Counted from the first letter of the stretch, positions 52,312-61,511 are shown. The stretch: 64,000 nucleotides of DNA from an uncultured Bacteroidota bacterium (GCA_937861115.1 CALMBD010000083.1:1-64000), one strand, 5' to 3'. A program made the numbers and translations. Notes: generated by a model from the sequence alone, not told the origin.

Positions 52312-53607
52312 CTACGATTCTGACGCTTTTTCAAGCAATGCCATAAAGAATCCGTCGAATCCGTCGTCCTGGGGCAGTATCCTTTTTTCATCGACAAGCC
52401 GGAAGGATTTACCTGCCTCGCTGTCGAGGAATTGCCGGACCTGCGCTTCGTTTTCCGAAGGAAGTATGCTGCAGGTGGCGTACACCAGACGCCCGCCCGC
52501 CTTAACAATAGGACTATAGGATTGCAGAATCTCCTGCTGCACCGCCTGCAGGTTGCGGATGGCCCCGGGTTGTAGTTTCCACTTGGAATCAGGGTTGCGG
52601 CGCAACACACCGAGGCCGCTGCAGGGCACATCAAGCAGAAGCCTGTCGGCGCTTCCATATAGGCGCTTGATCACTTTACGGTTTTCAATCGGCCGTGTTT
52701 CAATGTTGGTAGCGCCGGCACGACGCGCGCGCTGCCGCAGTTCGTCCAGTTTCCAGCCAAAGGTGTCGAGTGCGATCAGGCTGCCGCGGTTCTGGAGCAG
52801 TGCGGCCAGGTGCAGCGTTTTGCCGCCGCCGCCAGCGCAGGCATCTACTACCCGCATACCGGGTTCGGGTGCCAAAAAGGGCGCAACCAGCTGGCTGCTG
52901 TAGTCCTGCACCTCAAAAAGGCCGGCCTTAAAAGCCCTGGTTTGAAATACATTCTGCCGGCGGGTGAGCACCAAAGCGTCGCCCTGGCCGACGGATTTTG
53001 TGTCCACGCTTTCAGCGCGCAGTGCGTCTTGCAGCGCAGCGCGGTCTGTTTTGAGTCGGTTGGCGCGCAACACTACCTGAGCAGGCCGGTTGAGCCAGGT
53101 AAGGGTTTCATCCCAAAGTACACCGAGTTCCAGACTGCCCATGTCATCGAGCCAGTCGGGAATGCTCTCGCGAAAGGGCCTGCCGGCGCTTAACTCCCCG
53201 GCCCTTGCCAGGATATCCCCGGCATTCAGGTCGCGAAACTCCCTCCATTCGGGCAATGCAGCGCCCGCATTTCCGGATACCAGCAGGTGAATACCGGCGA
53301 TTTTCCAGAAGTCGTCCTCGTTCTCGGGCATTTTACCGAGTAATTCCGCATACAGGCGATAATACCGCACTGCTTCATAGGTCGTTTCGGCGATGAATGC
53401 CCGGTCGCGGCTTCCCGCTTTGGGGCTGTGGCGCAGGGTGTATTCGATTACCTTGTCGGCATGGCGGTCTTCCCGGAAAATAGCGTACAGGGCCTGCGCG
53501 ACGGCACGGACGAGCAGGGGCTGTAGTTTATGATGGTCTGTTTTGTGCAAAATCGGACGGATGTTTCCGTTCCGTACTCCTGAAAGCGAATACGGGCCGG
53601 CACTCAA
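52312..53607 (-). CDS. RsmB/NSUN-type RNA m5C methyltransferase
   Basis: About 412-431 aa. The first part (AVAQALYAIFREDRHADKVI; GSRDRAFIAETTYEAVRYYR) is an NusB-like helical domain. The catalytic part has VVDACAGGGGKTLHLAALLQ (SAM binding), LIALDTFGWKLDELRQRARR, LLLDVPCSGLGVLRRNPDSK (the conserved PC) and GGRLVYATCSILPSENE (the catalytic TC). It is expected to methylate a cytosine in 16S rRNA. The start is uncertain: TTG at 53607 overlaps the previous stop as TTGA, whereas a second TTG at 53550 fits homologues better. Either suggests coupling to the gene upstream. Confidence 0.88.
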   Translation of the reverse strand: MSAGPYSLSGVRNGNIRPILHKTDHHKLQPLLVRAVAQALYAIFREDRHADKVIEYTLRHSPKAGSRDRAFIAETTYEAVRYYRLYAELLGKMPENEDDFWKIAGIHLLVSGNAGAALPEWREFRDLNAGDILARAGELSAGRPFRESIPDWLDDMGSLELGVLWDETLTWLNRPAQVVLRANRLKTDRAALQDALRAESVDTKSVGQGDALVLTRRQNVFQTRAFKAGLFEVQDYSSQLVAPFLAPEPGMRVVDACAGGGGKTLHLAALLQNRGSLIALDTFGWKLDELRQRARRAGATNIETRPIENRKVIKRLYGSADRLLLDVPCSGLGVLRRNPDSKWKLQPGAIRNLQAVQQEILQSYSPIVKAGGRLVYATCSILPSENEAQVRQFLDSEAGKSFRLVDEKRILPQDDGFDGFFMALLEKASES

Positions 53608-54275
53608 TTCTTGTGTATGATCAGGCCGTTTAGCAGCAATTCAAAATCGGGTTTGAATTCATCGAACAGGCTCTGGGTAGTATAGGTGATAAACTGCCAG
53701 CTTCCCGAGGCATTGCTGTAATAATAGCCAAAGTATTTAAACTTCATGCCGCTGACGGCTCCTTCCATTTCGAGGCAAAGCATTTTCCTGCCGTTAACGG
53801 TCCGGAGCTCCTGATTGGTCAACTGGATGTTCGGATCGGCGCTTCTGGCATTGATGAGCGCGGCTTCCCGCAATACCTGGAGCGGCAACTCGACCGGTTC
53901 GTAAATGACCATACCGAAGCCTCCCGGCTTCTTCGTCTTAAACGCCATTTTGGCGTCTTCGTTCAGACGGCCCGAAGGGGTGCGCTGCCATTTTTTATCT
54001 TCGTACCAGACCTCGTAGGCGCCCGATTCGTCTTTGACCGTCTGCGGAGAGGTGGCCGGCTTGTTAAATGTGCCCGGATTGTACCAAAGTGAATCAATGG
54101 GCGGCAATCCCGAAGGGTCTTCTTTCGAGTCGCTTTGGTATTCCCAGGTGCCGTCGTCGTACAAAATAACGGTGTCGCCCGCGGCTGTGTACGCCTCGGT
54201 TTGGGCGTTCAATATTCCAAGGAAGCCCAAAAATAAAGGCAGAAAGATGGAGCGGATGGTGAGCGGGGTATTCAT
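53604..54275 (-). CDS. Secreted hypothetical protein (223 aa)
   Basis: Not recognised. A signal peptide (MNTPLTIRSIFLPLFLGFLG, cleaved after NAQ near 25) precedes a short segment TVILYDDGTWEYQSDS, a motif common in small exported Bacteroidota proteins. The rest (about 90-220) is an alpha/beta domain with EPVELPLQVLREAALINARS and FKYFGYYYSNASGSWQFITY. The gene's TGA overlaps the methyltransferase TTG by four bases, so the two are probably translated together. An exact -7 box lies 48 bases upstream. Confidence 0.8.
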   Translation of the reverse strand: MNTPLTIRSIFLPLFLGFLGILNAQTEAYTAAGDTVILYDDGTWEYQSDSKEDPSGLPPIDSLWYNPGTFNKPATSPQTVKDESGAYEVWYEDKKWQRTPSGRLNEDAKMAFKTKKPGGFGMVIYEPVELPLQVLREAALINARSADPNIQLTNQELRTVNGRKMLCLEMEGAVSGMKFKYFGYYYSNASGSWQFITYTTQSLFDEFKPDFELLLNGLIIHKN

Positions 54276-54322
54276 GATCTTGGGTGTGGTAAGGTGATAG
54301 GTTTTTTAATCCATGTAGCCTG

Positions 54323-54330
54323 CAAAGGTA
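54323..54330 (-). promoter_or_regulatory. -7 box TACCTTTG for the secreted hypothetical/methyltransferase pair
   Basis: Exact TAnnTTTG match on the minus strand, 48 bases before the ATG at 54275, in the divergent gap before the GH36 gene. The -33 is unclear. Confidence 0.5.
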
Positions 54331-54436
54331 GTGTAAACGGGTCTTTCATGCCATATCCACAAAAAAATCCTGTCAGCCGACTACAATAAACTAATATTGC
54401 GTCCAGGCTGTCACCTTGAATCAATTCTTTCAGGTC

Positions 54437-56230
54437 ATGCATCTTCGCCAGGCAATCCTGATCACCGACCAGCATACCCATACCCTGCAAGCGGGGAAGT
54501 CCAATTCGTTCGACGAAATTTTCGCCGACTTCCAGATCCAGGACTCGTATGGCGGAACGCGCTATTCCGTATTTCTGCATCCCAAACACGATGTGACGAT
54601 CCGTCGCCTCGAACTTCAGTTTCACCTTCCTGAGGCGCAGTCCGGCTCTTTTTTTGCCAACGGCTTCCAGTCGTGGAGCGAAAGCAGGCTGTTGGGCCCG
54701 GATGAGTACTATCCGCCGTTGCGCGCCGTTGCCCGCAGGTTTATGGGTTACTATGGCGACGAGCACATCCCCGGCATCCCCCGCAAAAAAGGCTGGCAGC
54801 ACTCCTGGACATACACCTATGTAAACCGTAACCCCGTTTCACACCCCGGGGAGCAGGGCCCTGTCGTGCACTTTTTCGCCTCTCTCAACGAGAGCACGGG
54901 ATTTACCCTGTTTTTATTCGACCGGACCAATAATCTTCTCACGGTTCGCAAGGACATGGACGGGTTAAAACTTGCCCATTCGTTTCCGGCACTGGATTTC
55001 TGGGCGGGGGAGGGGCCTTTGCCGGAAGTGTTCGACCTTTGGCGCCGGTTGATGGACATCGAGCCGCCGGCTGCTGCTCCTGCCATCGGATGGACGAGTT
55101 GGTACCGCCATTTTACCCGTATTTCCGAAGCAGTGCTGCTGTACGATCTCGAAGCGTTTGCCTCGTTGTGCGACCCCGGCGACCAAGAAGAGCAGGTTGC
55201 CGAAACCCAACCCTTGCGCAGGGTTAATGAGAAGGTGTACTTCCAGATCGACGACGGGTGGCAGACCAGGGTGGGCGACTGGCTTTCCGTGAAGCCGGAA
55301 TTCCCAAAAGGCATGGGATTTATGGCCGGAAAAATCAGGGAAAAGGCGATGTCGCCGGGAATATGGCTTGCGCCGTTTGTGGCGGCCCATGACTCGGCGG
55401 TGGTGCGCGCGCACCCGGACTGGCTGTTGCGGGATAAAACGGGCAGGCCGTTGAAAGTCGGCTGGAACCCGATGTGGGGAGGCTGGTACTTTGCCCTCGA
55501 TTTTTACAATAACGATGTGCGCAACCACCTCGGCGGCGTATTTCACCTGATACTCGAACAGTGGGGATACGATCTGGTCAAACTCGACTTCCTGTTTGCC
55601 GTATGCCTGTCGCCTCCTGCCGGGAAAACCCGCGGACAGGTGATGAGCGAGGCCATGGAATTTCTTCGGAAACTGGCGGGGCGGAAGCAAATACTGGCCT
55701 GTGGCGTACCGCTGGGGGCTGCAGCAGGCCAGGCTGACTACTGCAGGATCGGCGGTGACATTCACCTGTCGTGGGAACACCGGCTGCTGGCCTTCCTGCA
55801 CATGCGGGAGCGGGTAAGCACGCTATCGGCGCTGCGCAGTACGCTGGGCCGCTGGCAACTGAACGGCCGCTTTTTTCACAACGACCCCGATGTGTTTATC
55901 CTGCGCGACGAAAACCAGCATCTTACGCAGGCGCAGCAGCAAACAGTGCTGACTATCAATGTATTATTAGGCAATCTGTTGTTTACTTCCGACGATGCAG
56001 GCCGGTATTCACCGGAACAAAAATCTGAACTGGAGTCGGCATTCGACCTGCGCGGCAGCACGGTGTCTGTTGTGCGTGAAGTGGATAAAGATGTTTATCA
56101 GATCGTGTTTGCCAATAGCGGGGAGCACTATGTCGCTTGCTGTAACCTGAACGCCCGTCCGGCCCGGGCGCCAATACAAAATGGCCGGGTGGAACTCCAG
56201 CCATTTGAGACGGTTGTTTTGAAGGGATAA
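54437..56230 (+). CDS. GH36 alpha-galactosidase-like enzyme
   Basis: 597 aa. Glycoside hydrolase family 36 pattern: SFFANGFQSWSESRLLGP near 70, IGWTSWYRHF near 220, KVYFQIDDGWQTRVGDWL near 275, GIWLAPFVA near 320, LVKLDFLFAVC with the nucleophile Asp near 390, and DYCRIGGDIHLSW with the acid/base Asp near 438. The family cleaves alpha-galactosides such as melibiose or raffinose, or related alpha-N-acetylgalactosaminides. No signal peptide is seen, so it acts in the cytoplasm on imported sugar. ATG at 54437 is preferred over a TTG seven codons upstream. It stands alone, followed closely by a convergent gene. Confidence 0.88.
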   Translation: MHLRQAILITDQHTHTLQAGKSNSFDEIFADFQIQDSYGGTRYSVFLHPKHDVTIRRLELQFHLPEAQSGSFFANGFQSWSESRLLGPDEYYPPLRAVARRFMGYYGDEHIPGIPRKKGWQHSWTYTYVNRNPVSHPGEQGPVVHFFASLNESTGFTLFLFDRTNNLLTVRKDMDGLKLAHSFPALDFWAGEGPLPEVFDLWRRLMDIEPPAAAPAIGWTSWYRHFTRISEAVLLYDLEAFASLCDPGDQEEQVAETQPLRRVNEKVYFQIDDGWQTRVGDWLSVKPEFPKGMGFMAGKIREKAMSPGIWLAPFVAAHDSAVVRAHPDWLLRDKTGRPLKVGWNPMWGGWYFALDFYNNDVRNHLGGVFHLILEQWGYDLVKLDFLFAVCLSPPAGKTRGQVMSEAMEFLRKLAGRKQILACGVPLGAAAGQADYCRIGGDIHLSWEHRLLAFLHMRERVSTLSALRSTLGRWQLNGRFFHNDPDVFILRDENQHLTQAQQQTVLTINVLLGNLLFTSDDAGRYSPEQKSELESAFDLRGSTVSVVREVDKDVYQIVFANSGEHYVACCNLNARPARAPIQNGRVELQPFETVVLKG

Positions 56231-56251
56231 CCTGCTGCGCCGGTGATGTAT

Positions 56252-56812
56252 TCAGTTCCAGCTGATCATGTCGGGCATGTCGGCAATGACCTCGTAGATA
56301 TCGCCCTTGTTGTACATGATCTGGCTCCAGAGTTTGTTCGGCTTCGTTTTAAAAACATAGTTGGCGTCCATCGGTGCGGTCATCCACGAGCCGTATTCCA
56401 TTTCCTCCCCCAACTGTCCGCCCGACCAACCCGAATAGCCGACGAAAAAACGGATATTGGATGAATCGATGAGGCCGCTGGTAATGAGAAACTTTAACTT
56501 TTCAAAGTCGCCGCCCCACCATACGCCTTCCGAAATTTTTACGCTTTCCTCGAGCAGGTCGCCAATGTTGTGTACATAATGGAGGGTGTCCGTTTGTACC
56601 GGTCCCCCGTAAAAAACCTCGGCATCAAACTTGGGGAATTCGCTCATCAGCTCATTCACACCCATATCGATGCTTTTATTCAGGATAAATCCGATCGTCC
56701 CCTCGTCGTGGTGCTCGCACAGCAACACAACGGCGCGGCGAAAATACGGGTCCTGCATAAATGGTTCAGCCAGAAGAATCTGACCAGTTCTGATCAATGA
56801 TTTTGCTGCCAT
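56252..56812 (-). CDS. YqgE/AlgH family protein
   Basis: A 186-aa protein of the UPF0301/AlgH family. Motifs: GQILLAEPFMQDPYFRRAVV, LLCEHHDEGTIGFILNKSID, VFYGGPVQTDTLHYVHNIGD, GVWWGGDF and FFVGYSGWSGGQLGEEMEYG. The family is widespread and conserved, but its biochemical role is not firmly known. It lies 21 bases from the convergent GH36 gene and probably has its own promoter. Confidence 0.95.
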   Translation of the reverse strand: MAAKSLIRTGQILLAEPFMQDPYFRRAVVLLCEHHDEGTIGFILNKSIDMGVNELMSEFPKFDAEVFYGGPVQTDTLHYVHNIGDLLEESVKISEGVWWGGDFEKLKFLITSGLIDSSNIRFFVGYSGWSGGQLGEEMEYGSWMTAPMDANYVFKTKPNKLWSQIMYNKGDIYEVIADMPDMISWN

Positions 56813-56843
56813 GATTAAAAACGACGATCCAGTTCGTCAGGGA

Positions 56844-56874
56844 CGAAAGTAGGAGGCAATCCAATAAAGCGCAA
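56844..56874 (-). promoter_or_regulatory. Candidate promoter for the YqgE gene
   Basis: On the minus strand, TTG (56874-56872), 20 bases, then TACTTTCG (56851-56844), one base off TAnnTTTG. The ATG at 56812 is 31 bases further on. Confidence 0.5.
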
Positions 56875-56909
56875 TAGGTGGTGAAATAATTTTGGCACGC
56901 CCGTCGATT

Positions 56910-57791
56910 TTACAGGGCATCGGTGGCCACATCCCTGCTGATTCTTTTGATCAGACCCCTCAAAACTGCGCCCGAGCCACCCACTTCGATGAATTCGGTG
57001 ATGCCGTCAGCCAGCATGTTTTCCACGGTCTGAGTCCAGCGCACCGGCGCCGTGAGTTGTGCGATCAGGTTTTTGCGAATGTTTTCAGGTTCGGTTACCG
57101 CTTTGGCATGCACGTTCTGGTAAACCGGACAAACCGGCGTGGAGAAGTTGGTGGCATTAATGGCCTTTTCCAGTTCATCCTGCGCGGGCTGCATGAGGGG
57201 AGAATGAAAAGCGCCGCCTACGGGCAGCACCACCACGCGCTTGGCGCCTGCTTCGGTGAGCCTGGTTACCGCCAGTTCAATGCCTTTTCTGGAGCCTGAA
57301 ATGACGAGTTGACCCGGTGAGTTATAGTTGGCCGGCACAACTATTTCATGGTCAATCGATTTCAATGTCTGCTCGACTACGGCATCGTCCAGGCCCAGCA
57401 CGGCAGCCATGGTGCTCTCGGTCAGTTCGCAGGCTTTTTGCATGGCAAAAGCCCGCTGGCTGACCAGTCTGAGGGCATCTTCAAAGGAAAGAGCGCCGGC
57501 GGCGGCGAGGGCGGTAAACTCTCCGAGGGAGTGACCGGCCACTGCATCGGGTGTGAAAGAGGCTCCTGCGATCTTCGCCCGTACGATACTTTCCAAAAAC
57601 ACGGCCGGCTGGGTGACCTTTGTTTGGGTCAGGTCTTCTTTTGTGCCGCCGAACATGACGTCTGTGATGCGCCATCCAAGTATTTCATTGGCTTGCTCAA
57701 AAAGGGCTTTGGCTTGCGGATTGGTTTCGTAGAGTTCCTTTCCCATTCCTTCAAATTGTGATCCCTGTCCAGGAAAAACGTATGCCTTCAT
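56910..57791 (-). CDS. fabD: Malonyl-CoA:acyl carrier protein transacylase
   Basis: A 293-aa FabD, loading malonyl groups onto acyl carrier protein for fatty acid synthesis. It opens AYVFPGQGSQFEGMGKELYE, followed by VAGHSLGEFTALAAAGALSF (the catalytic Ser in GHSLGE near residue 90) and VVLPVGGAFHSPLMQPAQDE (catalytic His). ATG at 57791 is used; the frame extends 15 codons further upstream without homologous sequence. A near-consensus promoter lies 58-87 bases upstream. No other fab genes are in this window. Confidence 0.95.
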   Translation of the reverse strand: MKAYVFPGQGSQFEGMGKELYETNPQAKALFEQANEILGWRITDVMFGGTKEDLTQTKVTQPAVFLESIVRAKIAGASFTPDAVAGHSLGEFTALAAAGALSFEDALRLVSQRAFAMQKACELTESTMAAVLGLDDAVVEQTLKSIDHEIVVPANYNSPGQLVISGSRKGIELAVTRLTEAGAKRVVVLPVGGAFHSPLMQPAQDELEKAINATNFSTPVCPVYQNVHAKAVTEPENIRKNLIAQLTAPVRWTQTVENMLADGITEFIEVGGSGAVLRGLIKRISRDVATDAL

Positions 57792-57848
57792 ACCGAGTGG
57801 ATTTGTAATGTGGAAAAGCGACCCCGATGGCCGCATGGATTGCAGGGG

Positions 57849-57878
57849 CGAAAGTAAGCACTATAATTCCAAGATCAA
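57849..57878 (-). promoter_or_regulatory. Candidate promoter for fabD
   Basis: On the minus strand, TTG (57878-57876), 19 bases, then TACTTTCG (57856-57849). It has the same variant -7 box as the candidate in front of the YqgE gene. Confidence 0.5.
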
Positions 57879-57899
57879 CCATCCTGCCGTGCGGTCCGT

Positions 57900-58328
57900 T
57901 CACAAAAACATCTGCTTCAGGGCCTGCCAGAGTTGGCCCTTTTTATTTTTATCCGGCTCCAGTATCGACAGGGCATCGGCAAAAAGCCAGGTGACGTTGT
58001 AAAACGTAAGCGACTGATACAGCGGCGCTTCGATGGCTAAACCGAGCCTCGACGGGGGCAGGCCGAAAACCAAAACGCAGGCAGGCTGTTTGTTTTTTAA
58101 TGCATCGACAAAAGAAAACGCTTCCGATTCCTGAATCTCGGCAAACAACGTATCTTTATCCAGATCAAGTTGAACCGCCGACAATACCTTTGAAAGAAAT
58201 GCTCGATTGCCCGTAGCCTGCGGCTCTTCAAGTGCAAGAATATAAACCGAACGCGCGAAGTTTCCCTGTGCTGATTTGGGTTCGCATGGTTCGGGCGCCA
58301 GGAAGAGTAAATCGTCTGATGGGAACAT
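57900..58328 (-). CDS. Conserved hypothetical protein (142 aa)
   Basis: Not assigned to a named family. It is soluble, without a signal peptide: YILALEEPQATGNRAFLSKV, LSAVQLDLDKDTLFAEI, then ACVLVFGLPPSRLGLAIEAP with YNVTWLFADALSILEPDKNK and a C-terminal GQLWQALKQMF. This layout is familiar from short Bacteroidota proteins of unknown function whose genes sit among housekeeping genes; an enzyme-subunit role such as a polymerase accessory protein is possible but not shown. It is 108 bases upstream of fabD on the same strand. Confidence 0.75.
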   Translation of the reverse strand: MFPSDDLLFLAPEPCEPKSAQGNFARSVYILALEEPQATGNRAFLSKVLSAVQLDLDKDTLFAEIQESEAFSFVDALKNKQPACVLVFGLPPSRLGLAIEAPLYQSLTFYNVTWLFADALSILEPDKNKKGQLWQALKQMFL

Positions 58329-58496
58329 TTTTTAGATTTCGTCTATATTGTGTTCAGGGTATAAAAAACAACCCGGAAAACAGGTGAAAAAATTTTTCAT
58401 CAAAAATATCCTGCATGGGCGGATTTTAATTCTGTTTTATCCCGGGGAGGCTGGATCATTTTGGAATAAAATTTTTAATTTTGCCCTAAAGATAAA

Positions 58497-58504
58497 TATC
58501 TTTG
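58497..58504 (+). promoter_or_regulatory. -7 box TATCTTTG for ilvE
   Basis: Exact TAnnTTTG match ending 44 bases before the ilvE ATG at 58549. It lies inside the upstream extension of the open frame, which supports starting the protein at 58549 rather than further left. Confidence 0.6.
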
Positions 58505-58548
58505 CACCATCCAATCAAAAGTTCTTCCACTGTCAACATCCCTTAATT

Positions 58549-59670
58549 ATGGCTGGAAAATATCCGATCAAAGTTACCCCCGTTGCCAAGTCCCGTGTCA
58601 ACACGGTTGATTTTCAAAACATTCCATTCGGCAAGGTAATATCCGATCATATGTTCATTGCGGACTATGACGGAGAAAAATGGGTCAACCCCCGTATCGT
58701 ACCTTTCCAGAACCTGGATATTTCCCCTGCCAATCTGGCCCTGCATTACGGACAAAGTATTTTCGAAGGATTAAAGGCTACCAAGATTAAGGGCGAACCT
58801 GTGCTGTTTCGTGCAGACATGCACGCCCGGCGCCTGAATGTTTCTGCCGAACGGATGTGCATGCCGGAATTGCCGGAGGATTTGTTCATGGAAGGGCTGA
58901 AAATGTTGGTCGACCTCGACAAAAACTGGATTCCGGACGAAGAAGACCACGCCCTGTATATCAGGCCGATGATGTTTGCCACCGACGAGTACTTCGGGGT
59001 CCATGCATCCGAACAATATCGCTTCCTCATCTTTACCGGCCCGGTTGGACCCTATTATCCGAAACCGGTTAAACTGTGGGTAGAAGAAGTATTCACCCGC
59101 GCCGCCCAGGGCGGGGTAGGTGAGGCAAAATGTGCCGGCAACTACGGTTCCTCGCTGTTGCCCGCTGTGCGCGCCAAGAAAAACGGCTACGACCAGGTTA
59201 TGTGGATGGACGCCGTGGAGAAAAAATATGTACAGGAGGTTGGTACCATGAATCTGTTCTTCGTTATGGACGGCAAGGTCATCACCCCCGCAACCACCGG
59301 CACCATCCTCCGTGGTGTCACCCGCGACAGTTTTATTACCCTCTTGAAGGAATGGGGCTATACTGTTGAAGATCGACTCATCAGTATCGCTGAAATCGCC
59401 GACGCTTACTGGCGCGGTACCCTGCAGGAATGCTTCGGCGCCGGCACGGCAGCGGTAGTGAGCCATGTCAGCGAGATCACGTGGCGCGACCGCAAACTCG
59501 AACTGACCCCTGTTGATGAGCAGCACCGCCCCGTCGGTATGCGGTTGAAGAAGTATATCAACCGCCTGCGTATGGGACTTGAAAACGACCACCACAACTG
59601 GATACAGTTTTGTTCCAACTCCGGGGTGGCTGAACTCTTGCCCAAAGTAGAAGAGATGGAAACGGTATAG
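58549..59670 (+). CDS. ilvE: Branched-chain amino acid aminotransferase
   Basis: A 373-aa fold-type IV PLP enzyme for the last step of valine, leucine and isoleucine synthesis. Motifs: NLALHYGQSIFEGLKATKIK, RADMHARRLNVSAERMCMPE, YIRPMMFATDEYFGV, and GGVGEAKCAGNYGSSLLPAV with the PLP lysine (EAKCAGNYG). It later has EVGTMNLFFVMDGKVITPAT and ECFGAGTAAVVSHVSEI, all typical. The frame is open 67 codons further upstream, but a promoter box sits there and the family begins MAGKYPIKVTPV, so ATG at 58549 is used. A strong terminator follows. Confidence 0.95.
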   Translation: MAGKYPIKVTPVAKSRVNTVDFQNIPFGKVISDHMFIADYDGEKWVNPRIVPFQNLDISPANLALHYGQSIFEGLKATKIKGEPVLFRADMHARRLNVSAERMCMPELPEDLFMEGLKMLVDLDKNWIPDEEDHALYIRPMMFATDEYFGVHASEQYRFLIFTGPVGPYYPKPVKLWVEEVFTRAAQGGVGEAKCAGNYGSSLLPAVRAKKNGYDQVMWMDAVEKKYVQEVGTMNLFFVMDGKVITPATTGTILRGVTRDSFITLLKEWGYTVEDRLISIAEIADAYWRGTLQECFGAGTAAVVSHVSEITWRDRKLELTPVDEQHRPVGMRLKKYINRLRMGLENDHHNWIQFCSNSGVAELLPKVEEMETV

Positions 59671-59692
59671 TATTGCCGTTTTACAAATACAA

Positions 59693-59735
59693 CAGCCCGC
59701 CGCGCTTGATGCACGGCGGGCTGCTTTGTTTTTGT
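59693..59735 (+). terminator. Rho-independent terminator after ilvE
   Basis: A 10-bp stem (CAGCCCGCCG with CGGCGGGCTG), an 11-base loop and a T-rich run. It lies between convergent ilvE and the aldo/keto reductase gene. Confidence 0.85.
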
Positions 59736-59756
59736 TTAACCCCGGCTGCGTTCGCT

Positions 59757-60740
59757 TTAAAATGCCGGCGCCACAGGCTTGTTACCCAAAATGCCCTCTA
59801 TCCGCTCATTCACTTCGGCGGTAAGCAGGGGCAGGACTTCCAGACTGTCGAGCGTCTCCTTCAGTTGCTCCGGTTTCGAAGCGCCTAAAATGGCGGTACT
59901 GACGTTCGGATTCTGGATACACCAGGCAATAGCCAGTTTGGGCAGGGTAGTACCCATTGCACGGGCAAGGTCGTTCAGGTGATGCACCTTTTCCATATGC
60001 TCCGGTTTGAGGCTGCGCTCCTTCAGCCAGTCAAAGCCTTCCAAGCCCAAGCGGGTATCCTTCGGAAACTTGTCCAGGTACTTCTCTGTCAGCACACCCG
60101 AGGACAAGGGCGACCAGATAGTGGTGCCGAGCCCCGGATTTTTGTAAATCTGGGCGTACTCCACCTCTACCTTTTCCCGGTAAAACATGTTGTACTGCGG
60201 TTGTTCCATGACGGGGCCGATCAGATGATTCTCCCGCGCGACCATGTGCGCTTCCATGATTTCCTGGGCGCTCCATTCCGAAGTACCCCAGTACAGGATT
60301 TTACCCTGGGCGATCAGGTGATTCATGGCCCATACCGTCTCTTCGATCGGTGTGTTTTTGTCGGGCCGGTGGCAGAAGTACAGGTCGATGTAGTCTACCT
60401 GGAGCCGGCGCAGGCTGGCGTGGCAGGCTTCAAAGATATGCTTGCGGCTCAATCCGGTCTGGTTGGGTTTTTTACCGCCGTCGCCAAAAAAAACTTTCGA
60501 CGACACCAGCCATGAACTGCGCTCCCAGTTCATTTTTTTCAGGATATTACCCATCACGGTCTCGCTTTGGCCACGGGCGTATATCTCGGCGTTGTCAAAG
60601 AAGTTGATCCCGCCATCATAGGCTGTGGACATGAGTTTCTCAGCAGTGTTGTCCTCAATTTGTTTCCCGAAGGTAACCCAGGAGCCAAATGACAATACAC
60701 TGACTTGCAAGCCGGATTTTCCAAGTCGACGATATTCCAT
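59757..60740 (-). CDS. Aldo/keto reductase (Kv-beta-like)
   Basis: A 327-aa NADPH-dependent oxidoreductase. It has MEYRRLGKSGLQVSVLSFGS, INFFDNAEIYARGQSETVMG with the catalytic Asp and Tyr, and VDYIDLYFCHRPDKNTPIEE with the catalytic His region. WGTSEWSAQEIMEAH and AWCIQNPNVSTAILGASKPE form the cofactor pocket. The pattern is closest to the voltage-gated potassium channel beta-subunit group of soluble reductases. Length is full. It is divergent from the ABM gene with 28 bases between, so the two may share a control region. Confidence 0.93.
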   Translation of the reverse strand: MEYRRLGKSGLQVSVLSFGSWVTFGKQIEDNTAEKLMSTAYDGGINFFDNAEIYARGQSETVMGNILKKMNWERSSWLVSSKVFFGDGGKKPNQTGLSRKHIFEACHASLRRLQVDYIDLYFCHRPDKNTPIEETVWAMNHLIAQGKILYWGTSEWSAQEIMEAHMVARENHLIGPVMEQPQYNMFYREKVEVEYAQIYKNPGLGTTIWSPLSSGVLTEKYLDKFPKDTRLGLEGFDWLKERSLKPEHMEKVHHLNDLARAMGTTLPKLAIAWCIQNPNVSTAILGASKPEQLKETLDSLEVLPLLTAEVNERIEGILGNKPVAPAF

Positions 60741-60768
60741 ATTTTTAGGTCAAAAAGTAAGTGATACA

Positions 60769-61086
60769 ATGATCGCACAAACCCCCGCGGCTCCGTACTA
60801 CGCCGTCATATTCACTTCCGTCAGGACTGAAACAACAGAAGGTTACGGCGAGATGGCAGAACTGATGGTCGAACTGGCAAGTGGTCAACCCGGATTTCTC
60901 GGCGTAGAATCGGCACGAAATGAAGTGGGCATAACAGTTTCCTACTGGGAAAGTTTGGAATCAATCAAAAACTGGAAGGCGCATGCCGAGCACCGGGTGG
61001 CACAACAATACGGTCGCGAGAAGTGGTACAGCGCCTACAAAACACGCATTTGTCTCGTCGAGCGCGATTATGGTTTTGGTGAATAG
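60769..61086 (+). CDS. Antibiotic biosynthesis monooxygenase (ABM) domain protein
   Basis: A 105-aa ferredoxin-like ABM domain: YYAVIFTSVRTETTEGYGEM, LASGQPGFLGVESARNEVGI, TVSYWESLESIKNWKAHAEH and REKWYSAYKTRICLVERDYG. Such small dimeric proteins act as monooxygenases or heme/quinone-handling enzymes; the substrate is unknown. ATG at 60769 is used; the frame extends left inside the aldo/keto reductase gene on the other strand, which is not credible coding sequence. A short heptamer repeat follows 19 bases after its stop. Confidence 0.85.
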   Translation: MIAQTPAAPYYAVIFTSVRTETTEGYGEMAELMVELASGQPGFLGVESARNEVGITVSYWESLESIKNWKAHAEHRVAQQYGREKWYSAYKTRICLVERDYGFGE

Positions 61087-61102
61087 GGATGAATGTCATT
61101 AT

Positions 61103-61134
<32 letters not shown>

Positions 61135-61137
61135 TTA

Positions 61138-61437
61138 CTAAAACACCTTCAGCGTGTAGTGCATTATCCAAACGAAAGCGAGCAAAACCGTAGCGATCAT
61201 CACCCCGCGCATGGACAGGTCCCAGCGCTGCCGGCGAAAAATATTCATCGGGATGAGGTTGAGCGCTATGGCAATGACTACGCTGGTGCGTTCCCGGAAA
61301 TTCGGGGTGAAGCCTTCGCCGCTTGCGCCGCCAAAATACGCCAGCAGTTTGAAAAGGTTAAAGATCAACACTGCGCCGATAGCGGGCAGGATCAGGCCAA
61401 AGAGCAGACCGACCCATATCTTGTTTTGTCTGAACAT
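61138..61437 (-). CDS. Small membrane protein of unknown function (99 aa)
   Basis: 99 aa with three hydrophobic helices (IWVGLLFGLILPAIGAVLIF; VVIAIALNLIPMNIFRRQRW; VMIATVLLAFVWIMHYTLKV). Unrecognised. The middle segment LNLIPMNIFRRQRWDLSMRG resembles a conserved stretch of small Bacteroidota membrane proteins, but I cannot name it. ATG at 61437 is used; the frame extends 18 codons upstream. It is 74 bases downstream of surE on the same strand. Confidence 0.72.
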   Translation of the reverse strand: MFRQNKIWVGLLFGLILPAIGAVLIFNLFKLLAYFGGASGEGFTPNFRERTSVVIAIALNLIPMNIFRRQRWDLSMRGVMIATVLLAFVWIMHYTLKVF

Positions 61438-61511
61438 AATGTGTAGGTGATAAAAATGAATAGCGCAAATCTGCGCTTTTTTTTCGCACAAGAGCAGCGT
61501 TTACCACGGGA

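Noticed and set aside
58348..58548. 67-codon upstream extension of ilvE
   Set aside because: It contains the TATCTTTG promoter box and no homologous sequence.
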